Part shown: positions 26,527-34,588 of the stretch, one piece after another
Numbering within the stretch: position 1 is the stretch's first letter
Layout: each line of letters starts with the position of its first letter
Source: Deltaproteobacteria bacterium
Lineage (GTDB): Bacteria > Myxococcota_A > Polyangia > Polyangiales > Polyangiaceae
DNA: 44,477 bases
Assembly: GCA_003235365.1 (NCBI GenBank)
Contig: QJWJ01000117.1
Location: 1 to 44,477, forward strand
Direction of reading: 5' to 3'
Program-made: the position numbers and the translations under genes
Notes under the pieces: model-generated
Database searches by the model: none
What the model saw: only the letters and a program-made list of their open reading frames with translations
Told to the model about the DNA's origin: nothing

Positions 26527-27456
26527 ATGAACATATTCATTCAAGTCATCGAGGTCTGGAAGCTGGCGCGCAGGGGGTCGCGTCTGGAACTCGAGTGCGG
26601 CATGTACGGCGATCTCGAGGAGTTTCGCTGGCAAAGCGAGCGGACTGGGTTCGAGTATGGCGAGGGCTTGCCCGGCAGGGCGTGGCAGCAACGCGAACCG
26701 CTGATCATGACCAAGTTGGAGGAACCGTACTTTCAGCGGGCGGTCGAGGCGCGACGCGCGCGTCTCTCGGCGGCCATCGCGCTCCCCGTTTTCATTGGCG
26801 ACTTTCTCGGAGGCGTCGTCGTGCTTCTGTGCGGCGACGGCATGGCGGGCGGGGCGCTCGAGGTGTGGGCGCCGGATGACGACAATGGCGTCCTTTCGCT
26901 TCGCGACGGCCACTACGGGGCGTTGGCTTCGCTGGGAGAGTCCAGTCGTGAGTTACGGTTTGCAGAGGGCGAGGGATTGCCCGGGCTCGCCATGGTGCGA
27001 CGAGCTCCGGTGTTGATGTCGCCGATTAGCGACGATCCCAACTTCAAACGAGCGCAGGCCGTCGGAGAAGTCGAGGTCACGACCGGCGTCGCGCTGCCAA
27101 CGGTCAACGACGGCAAGGTCAGCAGCGTGGCCGTCATGCTTTCGGCTCAGCATACGCCGATCGCGCGTAGCTTCGAGCTGTGGAAACCCGACCCCATCAG
27201 CGGGGGCCTGCGAGTCGAGGAGTCGTACGAGACCACTCCCGAGTTCAATCGAGCGACGAAGGGCATCGACGTTCGTCCCGCGGAGGGGATCTTGGGTCGC
27301 GCCTGGGTATCGGGCTGCCCGATGATTTGTGAAGACCTGACCCGCGAGGATTCCCGCTACGCACACTGGGCGTGCATGGAGGGGCTGCACTCGGCTTGCG
27401 CGATTCCGTTCAACGTGGAAGGCCGCCTGAAGTCGATTTTGATGCTGGCCATGTAG
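26527..27456 (+). CDS. Protein of three tandem GAF-like repeats
   Basis: 309 residues, soluble. Three units of ~102 residues are visible: the motif GEGLPGRAW at 46-53, GEGLPGLAM at 148-155 and EGILGRAW at 253-260, and a matching ALP/AIP strand at 85, 189 and 292. Each unit begins with (E)VW or ELW plus a variable loop. This is the core pattern of GAF domains, which bind small ligands or chromophores. There is no attached kinase, cyclase or DNA-binding domain, so it is probably a stand-alone sensor or adaptor. ATG 26527 has GAGGAAG eight bases upstream. It precedes the PATAN/roadblock pair on the same strand but is 323 bases away. Confidence 0.75.
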   Translation: MNIFIQVIEVWKLARRGSRLELECGMYGDLEEFRWQSERTGFEYGEGLPGRAWQQREPLIMTKLEEPYFQRAVEARRARLSAAIALPVFIGDFLGGVVVLLCGDGMAGGALEVWAPDDDNGVLSLRDGHYGALASLGESSRELRFAEGEGLPGLAMVRRAPVLMSPISDDPNFKRAQAVGEVEVTTGVALPTVNDGKVSSVAVMLSAQHTPIARSFELWKPDPISGGLRVEESYETTPEFNRATKGIDVRPAEGILGRAWVSGCPMICEDLTREDSRYAHWACMEGLHSACAIPFNVEGRLKSILMLAM

Positions 27457-27779
27457 AGTTGACGCCGCGCGCCGTGAACGGCTCATTCCTGACGGCGCCG
27501 GATTCACGACGCGTCGCGCTGATGCACCCTCGGGCAGTGATCCGACCACCGCATCTGCCGAAATACCACTTATCGATCGAGTTGTTGATTCGTCACGGAA
27601 ACTGCGCGGATCTGTGCGATCACTGAAACCGATTCCCATCCGGAGCTTTTCCCGAGTGTTTCGGCATGCTGTCAGAAGGAAACAGTGGCGGAAATTGCGC
27701 TCCGGGGGAATGAAACGCCTTGAAGGGGAATCGAATCGACTCCTACAGTACGCGCAGTTCCGTGCCTGGAGTCGCCAAC
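27457..27779 (+). other. Intergenic stretch upstream of the PATAN gene
   Basis: Contains the promoter at 27720-27749 near its right end. The remainder shows no gene or strong structure. Confidence 0.45.
27720..27749 (+). promoter_or_regulatory. Sigma-70-type promoter of the PATAN-roadblock operon
   Basis: TTGAAG (27720-27725), an 18-base spacer, TACAGT (27744-27749). The predicted start near 27756 leaves a ~24-base leader with TGGAG eight bases before ATG 27780. Confidence 0.55.
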
Positions 27780-28676
27780 ATGACGCTGCCCACGTTAAAC
27801 ATCCGCAAAATCGTTCCCGACGAGCCCAGCGTAGCCCCGGAGGGTTTCGCCGGCCAACTTCGGCGACTGACACTCGCCGACCTGGTCCAGCTGGAGTGCC
27901 TTTCGGGAACGCGTGCGACCATCATCGTGCGTTCGTCGGGCAAGGTGGGTCAGCTCCATTTCGACAACGGCGAGCTCGTCCACTCGGCAACCGGGGCAAT
28001 CGTCGGTGATGCGGCCGCCCTCGAGATCCTCAGTTGGACGTCGGGAACGTTCGCGCTGTCGGATGGGCCGTGGCCGGGGCGGGCGACCGTGCATCAGCCT
28101 TGGCAGCATCTGTTGATGACCGCTGCTCAGCGTGCCGATGAGGAGCGCAGAGCGAGGGATTCGAGCGCTCCCCCCGAAGAAGGAGCGAGTCAGTTGTTCG
28201 AGCTGACGACCTTTCGCGACAACCGGACAAAAGTGATGTTTTCAGAAGATGAACTCGGTTTCGATGACATGCCTCCCGATCCAGCACAGTCCGCGGCTCC
28301 GCCCCAATCACGGCGTCGTCTGAGCGGAACGTCGACTCCCCCGAAGCCCGACACCACGGCACAGGGCACGCTCAAGGCCGCTTCTCCGCAGGTTGATCCG
28401 TCGATCCGCAGACTGCTGTGCTTGGATGCCTCGGGTCGGGCGACGCGGCGAATTGGCGATTGCAGGACACTCGATCAAGCGACTCCGACGCTGACGCGTT
28501 TGGCCTCGGAAATAGGGGATGCGTTGGGGTTGGAAGGGTTCCGCGAGGCGCTTCTCGAGCGCAGCAGTTGTCGCTGGTACGTGCGTCGGGATGCGAAAGG
28601 GCGGAGCGCCGCTGCCGAATTGGAGCCGAACACGCCGGTTAGCTGCGTCGACGAGCTGTTGGTACTGGAGGTGTAG
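27780..28676 (+). CDS. DUF4388 (PATAN) domain protein
   Basis: 298 residues. The N-terminal PATAN domain (about 18-100) is clear: GFAGQLRRLTLADLVQLECLSG, then GQLHFDNGELVHSATG and EILSWTSGTFALSDGPWP. PATAN domains mediate signalling in gliding and polarity systems of Myxococcota and cyanobacteria. The middle (about 115-210) is charged and probably disordered; a second small folded part at the C-terminus (240-298) I do not recognise. ATG 27780 follows the promoter at 27720. The roadblock gene begins three bases after the stop, its Shine-Dalgarno inside this gene, so the two are co-translated. Confidence 0.83.
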   Translation: MTLPTLNIRKIVPDEPSVAPEGFAGQLRRLTLADLVQLECLSGTRATIIVRSSGKVGQLHFDNGELVHSATGAIVGDAAALEILSWTSGTFALSDGPWPGRATVHQPWQHLLMTAAQRADEERRARDSSAPPEEGASQLFELTTFRDNRTKVMFSEDELGFDDMPPDPAQSAAPPQSRRRLSGTSTPPKPDTTAQGTLKAASPQVDPSIRRLLCLDASGRATRRIGDCRTLDQATPTLTRLASEIGDALGLEGFREALLERSSCRWYVRRDAKGRSAAAELEPNTPVSCVDELLVLEV

Positions 28677-28679
28677 TCA

Positions 28680-29150
28680 GTGGCTGCCTGGGACATCAAG
28701 CGGCTGTTTTGGATCACCGAAGACGACGGCGACGAAGAATCTGATTCCGTCGCTCAGCAGTTGCCTGCGACGGCGAGTCAGGCGGCAGACCTCAGTGCAT
28801 CAGCGTTGACGGATGTCTTGGCTTGCCTGCGAGAAGTGGACGGGGTCGTGGGCAGCATCGCCATGACCCCCGGCGGGCAAGTGTTGGGGTGGGACTTGCC
28901 GCGCCTGTTCGACGCCTCGACGGTCAGTGGCGTGGCCCACCGTCTGGCTCAGCTGCGCGCCTCGCTGATAGCCGATGGAAGCGGCTTCGCGGGAGGGACG
29001 CTCACCTACGACGACTATCGGGTTCACATCGGTAGTGTCCCAGCTGGCTTGGTCGCCGTTCTGGCCGAGGAGCGCTGCAACTCCCCCGCTGTCGCCATGG
29101 CGATCAAAGTGATCGGTCGTAGGATTACGGGTGCGCCCGACGCCCGTTAG
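28680..29150 (+). CDS. Roadblock/LC7-domain protein
   Basis: 156 residues. After ~35 acidic residues comes a roadblock-like domain (about 40-145): LTDVLACLREVDGVVGSIAMTPGG and the strand DYRVHIGSVPAGLVAVLAE. Such proteins (e.g. MglB) usually regulate a small Ras-like GTPase, but none is encoded nearby. The start is GTG 28680 with GGAGG eight bases upstream, overlapping the end of the PATAN gene. Confidence 0.78.
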   Translation: MAAWDIKRLFWITEDDGDEESDSVAQQLPATASQAADLSASALTDVLACLREVDGVVGSIAMTPGGQVLGWDLPRLFDASTVSGVAHRLAQLRASLIADGSGFAGGTLTYDDYRVHIGSVPAGLVAVLAEERCNSPAVAMAIKVIGRRITGAPDAR

Positions 29151-29242
29151 TTCCGCTCGACGTCTTGCGCCGAGCTCATCCACGGATTATCACCCGGTGT
29201 GCCTTCCGGGTACACTGAGGACTCACAGAGAGAGCGTTGACC

Positions 29243-30847
29243 ATGGCCAGTACTTCCAAACGCGGTCGCCCCGGACCTGCGCTGACCCTCGGGGTTCCTG
29301 TCGTTCTCGCCGCCTTCGCGGGATCGTGGGGCTACCAGTACTTCAAGGACATGACCCAAGAGGCGTCCGCAGCTCAGCCGGCGAGTGCTCCGGTCGGGCC
29401 CGTGTCGTTGAAGGTCGCGGCGGACCCGTGGTCGGGGTACAGCACGTTCCGCAACGAGCCGCGCTTCACGGCGGCGCTCGCGAAGCACGACATCAGCATC
29501 CAGTACCTCGACGAAGAGAAGTACTACGATCAGGACGAGCGCATGCGCGCTCTGGGTGCGGGTGAAATCGACATTGCGTTGACCACCCTCGATGCGTTCC
29601 TGCAGCATGGGGCAAAACACCTCAGCGATGCGGCGTATCCCGGTGTCATCCTGTTCGGTATCGACGAGTCGGCGGGCGGGGACGCGATCTTCGTGGGCAA
29701 AGGCCGTTCGGGCTTCGATGACGTCACACCGAGCGACAAGGTATGCTTCGCCACGGGAACGCCGAGCGAGCACTTGTGGGACTTCGCCAGCCTCAACTTC
29801 GCCAATCTCGGTGACAAGCTCGCCCAAAGCAATGGCGTCGTCGCCCAAGACTGTTGGAAGAAGCTCGAAGCGGGCGAAGTTCAAGTCGCCGTGCTGTGGC
29901 AACCGTTCACGGCGCTGGCAGAGAAGGCCGGCTACAACAAGGTGTTCGCTACCGGTGGCCAAGCCGATGACGTGATCATCGACATCGCGGTCGTCAACCG
30001 CAAGACACTCGACGCGCATCCGGCGGCTCTGCAGAATCTGGTCAGCAGTTACTTCGATGTGATTGACGGCTACCAACGTGACGTCACAGCTCACGCCGCG
30101 TTCGTGACGCAGGACTGCGGCCCCGACTGCGCTGGCGACGCCGCCCTGGGAGAGGCAGTGCTGCGTGGGATCGACTTTCTGACCTTCGAAGAGAACTTGT
30201 GCATCTGGTTCGGCCAGTGTTCGACGCCGAGCAAGTGGCCTGCGCGCGTCTCGAAGACGGGACGGCTGTTGGCGGCCAAGGGCAAATTGGACGCAGCGTT
30301 GATCCCCGATCCGAAGAGCATCTTGGATGGGCGCTTCGTGTTGGGCGTGAAAGAACAGCGACTGGATGCGGCGAAGCTGGCTCAGGCGGTGTCGGGGCCG
30401 GACACGGCGATCGAACTACCCACCTTCAGTGCCCGCGATGAGACGTTCGACTACACGGTTCCCGGCGCGGAGGGCAGCGCGACGATTGGCACGCTGCGCT
30501 TGCCCAACGTGTTTTTTCGCGAGGGCAGCTACGGCTTGACGCCCGAGGCCAAGGAAACCATCGGCGAGATCGCCGAGAAGCTGAGGAGCTTTCCAGCCCT
30601 GTGCGTGCGGATTGCCGGACACACCAACTCCAACGGCGATCCTGCGGCCAACCGCAAGCTGAGCAAGTTTCGCGCGATGGCGATCGCCGCACAGCTCAAT
30701 CACATCGATCCCAAAGCGTTCCCCAACGAGCGGTTCGACGTCAAAGGATTCGGCTCCGACCAACCGATCCTCACTGGCAACGCCGAAGACGCCGATGCCA
30801 GCCGGCGCACGGAATTCTCACTGTTCAATTGTACGGCTCAAGGCTGA
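29243..30847 (+). CDS. Substrate-binding protein fused to an OmpA peptidoglycan-binding domain
   Basis: 534 residues. An N-terminal anchor helix (LGVPVVLAAFAGSWGYQYF, about 15-33) is followed by an NMT1/TauA-like periplasmic binding domain (~52-330; LKVAADPWSGYSTF, GEIDIALTTLDAFLQHG, VCFATGTPSEHLWDF) containing a Cys pair CGPDC near 290. The C-terminus (~425-534) is an OmpA-like domain with IAGHTNSNGDPAANRKLSKFRAMAI and the closing RRTEF. So it would bind a solute in the periplasm while tethered to both membrane and cell wall. ATG 29243 is preceded by GAGAG; TACACT at 29210-29215 is a possible -10. No transporter genes adjoin it. Confidence 0.8.
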   Translation: MASTSKRGRPGPALTLGVPVVLAAFAGSWGYQYFKDMTQEASAAQPASAPVGPVSLKVAADPWSGYSTFRNEPRFTAALAKHDISIQYLDEEKYYDQDERMRALGAGEIDIALTTLDAFLQHGAKHLSDAAYPGVILFGIDESAGGDAIFVGKGRSGFDDVTPSDKVCFATGTPSEHLWDFASLNFANLGDKLAQSNGVVAQDCWKKLEAGEVQVAVLWQPFTALAEKAGYNKVFATGGQADDVIIDIAVVNRKTLDAHPAALQNLVSSYFDVIDGYQRDVTAHAAFVTQDCGPDCAGDAALGEAVLRGIDFLTFEENLCIWFGQCSTPSKWPARVSKTGRLLAAKGKLDAALIPDPKSILDGRFVLGVKEQRLDAAKLAQAVSGPDTAIELPTFSARDETFDYTVPGAEGSATIGTLRLPNVFFREGSYGLTPEAKETIGEIAEKLRSFPALCVRIAGHTNSNGDPAANRKLSKFRAMAIAAQLNHIDPKAFPNERFDVKGFGSDQPILTGNAEDADASRRTEFSLFNCTAQG

Positions 30848-30910
30848 AACGACTCGGGGCAATTCCGTTTGGGTGGCAAGGTGATCGGTGCTCTCGCCCA
30901 GCTGCCGCCG

Positions 30911-31789
30911 CTATTCGAAACTCGCTTCGAAGGCACGCGCCGCGGGTGACAACGTGTGACCCTGTTTCTTGATGAGCATCAGGTCACGCTGGATGTTCAG
31001 GTCGCGGACGCGGATCGGAACGATGGGCGAACGTCGCTTGCGGGCTTTGCTACTCACCGCCAATTCGCTGACGAAGCCCAGGCTGCGAGTGGTTTCGACC
31101 ATTTGCAGAATGGCGGCGACGCTGCGCAGTTCCATCACGACGTGGACTTGGACCTGAGCGTTCCGCAACGCGCCGTCTGTCAGGATGCGCACGGCGGTGC
31201 CCGCCTCGAATCCGATGATGTTTTCGCCCTGCAGCGCCTGCGCCGGGACCGACGTTTGCTTGGCCAGGTGATGCTCTTTCGATGCGACCAGAACGATGCG
31301 ATCGCGAGTGAGGCGGCGCGCTGAGAGCTCACGCCGTTGCACTGGTGCCGTAACGATGCCGAGCTCGAGTTCGTCGCGTGCGACCGCCGTCTCGATGTCC
31401 CGACTGCCCGCTTCCCGAACCCTGAAGACCACACCGGGGTGACGCTTGCGAAACGCTGCGATCGCATCGGGCAGCAAGTAGGCAACGGCGCTGGCACCCC
31501 CGCCGATCCGCACCACGCCCGAATCCAGTGATAGATTTTCGGCGATGCGCGACCGGAGCAGGTCGTAGCGCTGAACGAGTTGCCGTCCCTCCTCGACGGC
31601 GATTTTTCCCATTTCCGTCAGAACCACGCCCCGACCCACGCGTTCGAGCAAGGACGTGCCCAGGCCTTCCTCGAGCTGTTGTACCCGGCGCGACAACGCC
31701 GATTGCGACAGGCCGATGGCCGAAGCGGCTTCGGTGACCCCCCCGTGTTCCGCCACAGCGAGAAGTGAGCGTATCAGCAGCAGATCCAT
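30911..31789 (-). CDS. LysR-family transcriptional regulator
   Basis: 292 residues, normal LysR length. The N-terminal winged helix is canonical (LLIRSLLAVAEHGGVTEAASAIG, SQSALSRRVQQLEEGLG, LLERVGRGVVLTEMG), and the effector-binding domain follows (VRIGGGASAVAYLLPDAIAAFRKRHPGV). It is divergent from acnB with 75 bases between start codons, and the half-sites at 31788-31818 overlap its own start, so it very probably controls both itself and acnB. The inducer is unknown. The ATG at 31789 has CATAAT eight bases upstream, so its mRNA may have almost no leader. Confidence 0.9.
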   Translation of the reverse strand: MDLLLIRSLLAVAEHGGVTEAASAIGLSQSALSRRVQQLEEGLGTSLLERVGRGVVLTEMGKIAVEEGRQLVQRYDLLRSRIAENLSLDSGVVRIGGGASAVAYLLPDAIAAFRKRHPGVVFRVREAGSRDIETAVARDELELGIVTAPVQRRELSARRLTRDRIVLVASKEHHLAKQTSVPAQALQGENIIGFEAGTAVRILTDGALRNAQVQVHVVMELRSVAAILQMVETTRSLGFVSELAVSSKARKRRSPIVPIRVRDLNIQRDLMLIKKQGHTLSPAARAFEASFE

Positions 31790-31818
31790 GCATGCGCATT
31801 ATGCATGAATTCGATGCA
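31788..31818. promoter_or_regulatory. LysR operator: three ATGCA half-sites at exact 13-base intervals
   Basis: ATGCAT at 31788, ATGCAT at 31801 and ATGCA at 31814. The last two form the dyad TGCAT-N7-ATGCA (31802-31818), which contains two T-N11-A matches, the LysR recognition signature. The first half-site covers the lysR start codon, fitting autoregulation. Confidence 0.6.
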
Positions 31819-31852
31819 AATTAATCGATAGACGCATTGGTTAGCGACGACG

Positions 31853-31864
31853 TAGACTCCCCGC
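31853..31864 (+). promoter_or_regulatory. -10 element (TAGACT) of acnB, leaderless arrangement
   Basis: TAGACT at 31853-31858, six bases, then ATG at 31865. It is the third case in this window of TANNNT exactly six bases before a start codon. No Shine-Dalgarno precedes acnB. Confidence 0.5.
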
Positions 31865-34444
31865 ATGCTCGAAAGTTATCGCAAACACGTTGAGGAGCGC
31901 GCCGCCGAAGGCGTGGTTCCGCTTCCCCTCGATGCTGGCCAGGTTCGCGCCTTGACGGAGCTGCTGCAGAACCCCCCGGCCGGTGAAGAGGCTTTTTTGA
32001 TGGACTTGCTGACCGAGCGCGTCCCGCCAGGTGTGGACGACGCGGCCAAGGTCAAAGCTGCATTCCTGGCGTCGATCGCCAAGGGCGAGGCCAAGAGCCC
32101 GCTGATCGACGCGCGCAAGGCCGTCGAGATCCTCGGGACGATGCTGGGGGGCTACAACGTTGCGCCGCTCGTCGAGCTCTTGACGAGTCCGGACCTCGGT
32201 GAGCTTGCCGGCAAGCAACTGTGTCACACGCTGCTGGTTGCCGATGCCTTCGACCAGGTGGCTACCCTGGCCAAGAGCGGGAATGCAAATGCGAAGACCG
32301 TGCTTCAGAGCTGGGCGGACGCCGAATGGTTCACCAGTAAGCCGAAGGTTCCCGAAAAGCTGACGTTCACGGTCTTCAAGGTTCCCGGCGAGACCAACAC
32401 CGACGACCTATCGCCGGCTCCCGATGCTTGGTCCCGTCCAGACATTCCGCTCCACGCCCGAGCCATGCTCAAGAATACGCGGGAGGGCATCCACGACGCT
32501 CTGGCTCAAATCGAGGAAGTCAAAGGCAAGGGTTTGCCGGTCGCATACGTCGGGGACGTCGTTGGAACGGGCTCTTCGCGCAAGAGCGCGACCAACAGCG
32601 TGCTGTGGCACTTTGGAGACGACATTCCCCACGTGCCGAACAAGCGCACGGGCGGTGTGACCATCGGCGGCAAGATCGCACCGATCTTCTTCAACACCAT
32701 GGAGGATTCGGGCGCGTTGCCGATCGAGTGCGACGTCTCCAAGATGAACATGGGCGACGTCATCCACGTCTATCCCTACGCCGGCAAGGTGGAGAACGAA
32801 GCTGGCGAGGTCATCGCCGAGTTCAGTCTGCGCACGCAGGTGCTGCTGGACGAGGTGCAGGCGGGGGGGCGCATTCCGCTGATCATCGGGCGTAACCTCA
32901 CCTCCAAGGCGCGAGAGGCGTTGGGGTTGCCGACGTCTACGGTGTTTCGCTCACCGCCACCTCCCCAGGAGTCGACGAAGGGCTTCACTCTCGCTCAAAA
33001 GATCGTGGGCAAGGCCTGTGGTCTGCCGGGGGTTCGCCCGGGGCAGTACTGCGAGCCGAGGATGAGCACGGTGGGCTCGCAAGACACGACGGGACCGATG
33101 ACGCGCGATGAGCTCAAGGAGCTGGCGTGTCTGAACTTCACGGCTGACCTGGTCATGCAGTCGTTCTGTCACACGGCGGCCTACCCGAAGCCGGTGGACA
33201 TCGAGACTCAAGAAACTTTGCCCGAGTTCTTCCAAGACCGGACAGGCGTCGCCCTGCGCGCGGGTGACGGCATCATCCATTCGTGGCTCAACCGCATGTT
33301 GTTGCCCGATCAGGTTGGTACTGGCGGCGACTCGCATACGCGTTTCCCTCTCGGGATTTCCTTTCCCGCCGGTTCGGGCCTCGTGGCATTTGCGGCCGCG
33401 CTCGGGGTGATGCCGTTGGACATGCCAGAGTCGGTGCTCGTCCGCTTCAAGGGAGAGCTGCAACCCGGTGTCACCTTGCGCGACTTGGTCAACGCCATCC
33501 CCTTGGCCGCCATCAAGACGGGCGACCTGACCGTGGCGAAAGCCGGGAAGAAGAACATCTTCAACGGACGCATCATCGAGATCGAGGGTTTGCCGGATCT
33601 CAAAGTCGAACAGGCTTTCGAACTCAGTGACGCGACGGCCGAGCGCTCCGCTGCCGGTTGCACGATCCGTTTGGGCACCGAGTCGATCTCCGAGTACCTA
33701 CGCAGCAACGTGGTGATGCTGCGTTGGATGATCAGCCAAGGGTACGGCGATCCCATGACGCTCGAGCGCCGGGCGAAAGCCATGGAAGAATGGCTTGCCA
33801 ACCCAGTCCTGATGGCTCCTGATGCGGATGCCGAGTACGTCAAGGTGTTCGAGATCGACCTGAACGAGATCAACGAGCCCATCGTCGCGTGCCCGAACGA
33901 CCCCGATGACGTGAAGTCTCTGAGCGACGTTGCCGGCACGCAAATCGACGAGGTGTTCATCGGCTCGTGCATGACGAACATCGGGCACTTCCGAGCAGCG
34001 GCTCGCTTGCTGAAGGACTTCGGTGGTGAAGTGCCGACGCGGATGTGGGTCGCGCCCCCGACGAAGATGGACCAGAAGCAGCTGATCCACGAGGGGCACT
34101 ACAGCTCGTTTGCGTCCGCCGGAGCCCGCACCGAAGTACCGGGCTGTTCGTTGTGCATGGGCAATCAAGCTCGCGTCGCAGAGAAGTCGACGGTGATCTC
34201 CACCTCGACGCGGAACTTCCCGAACCGGCTGGGCAAGGGAGCGAACGTCTTTCTCGGTTCGGCGGAGCTCGCCGCGGTCGCCGCCATTCTCGGCAAACTG
34301 CCGACGCGCGAAGAGTACTTGCAGTACTCGGGCAAGCTGAACCCGCTGTCCATCGACATCTACAAGTATCTCAACTTCAACGAGATGGATAGCTACGTCG
34401 CGGCGGCTCAAAAGGCGCGCTCGATGCTGCCGGTCGTGCAGTGA
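31865..34444 (+). CDS. acnB: Aconitate hydratase B / 2-methylisocitrate dehydratase
   Basis: 859 residues (E. coli AcnB 865). It interconverts citrate and isocitrate in the TCA cycle and may act in the 2-methylcitrate cycle. The AcnB-specific N-terminal HEAT-like domain is present ([15 protein letters not shown]), then the swivel domain ([16 protein letters not shown]) and the catalytic core. The three [4Fe-4S] ligands are Cys 702 (GSCMTN), Cys 761 and Cys 764 (GCSLCMGNQ), each eight below the E. coli numbering. ATG 31865 is fixed by the TAGACT-N6 promoter. Control by the divergent LysR protein is unusual for a central enzyme. Confidence 0.96.
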   Translation: MLESYRKHVEERAAEGVVPLPLDAGQVRALTELLQNPPAGEEAFLMDLLTERVPPGVDDAAKVKAAFLASIAKGEAKSPLIDARKAVEILGTMLGGYNVAPLVELLTSPDLGELAGKQLCHTLLVADAFDQVATLAKSGNANAKTVLQSWADAEWFTSKPKVPEKLTFTVFKVPGETNTDDLSPAPDAWSRPDIPLHARAMLKNTREGIHDALAQIEEVKGKGLPVAYVGDVVGTGSSRKSATNSVLWHFGDDIPHVPNKRTGGVTIGGKIAPIFFNTMEDSGALPIECDVSKMNMGDVIHVYPYAGKVENEAGEVIAEFSLRTQVLLDEVQAGGRIPLIIGRNLTSKAREALGLPTSTVFRSPPPPQESTKGFTLAQKIVGKACGLPGVRPGQYCEPRMSTVGSQDTTGPMTRDELKELACLNFTADLVMQSFCHTAAYPKPVDIETQETLPEFFQDRTGVALRAGDGIIHSWLNRMLLPDQVGTGGDSHTRFPLGISFPAGSGLVAFAAALGVMPLDMPESVLVRFKGELQPGVTLRDLVNAIPLAAIKTGDLTVAKAGKKNIFNGRIIEIEGLPDLKVEQAFELSDATAERSAAGCTIRLGTESISEYLRSNVVMLRWMISQGYGDPMTLERRAKAMEEWLANPVLMAPDADAEYVKVFEIDLNEINEPIVACPNDPDDVKSLSDVAGTQIDEVFIGSCMTNIGHFRAAARLLKDFGGEVPTRMWVAPPTKMDQKQLIHEGHYSSFASAGARTEVPGCSLCMGNQARVAEKSTVISTSTRNFPNRLGKGANVFLGSAELAAVAAILGKLPTREEYLQYSGKLNPLSIDIYKYLNFNEMDSYVAAAQKARSMLPVVQ

Positions 34445-34479
34445 TCCGCTCGACATAACAGGCCCAGTGGGGCCCCGAT

Positions 34480-34515
34480 GGGGCGGTTTGCCGGTCATTC
34501 GCGGTAGACCGCCCC
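34480..34515. terminator. Hairpin between converging acnB and GH43 genes
   Basis: GGGGCGGT (34480-34487) pairs with ACCGCCCC (34508-34515); the 20-base interior has a further CCG/CGG pairing. The position between two converging genes suits a bidirectional terminator; the tail is TCTCGCATTT. Confidence 0.5.
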
Positions 34516-34588
34516 TCTCGCATTTGGCGCCGACGGCATTTCGCAACGCGTCGCACTCGGGTCGATGAATGGCGTAACGGGATCTACT

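Noticed and set aside
27685..27700. Possible sigma-54 promoter (TGGCGGAAATTGC)
   Set aside because: The GG-to-GC distance is two bases too short; a better sigma-70-type promoter lies at 27720-27749.
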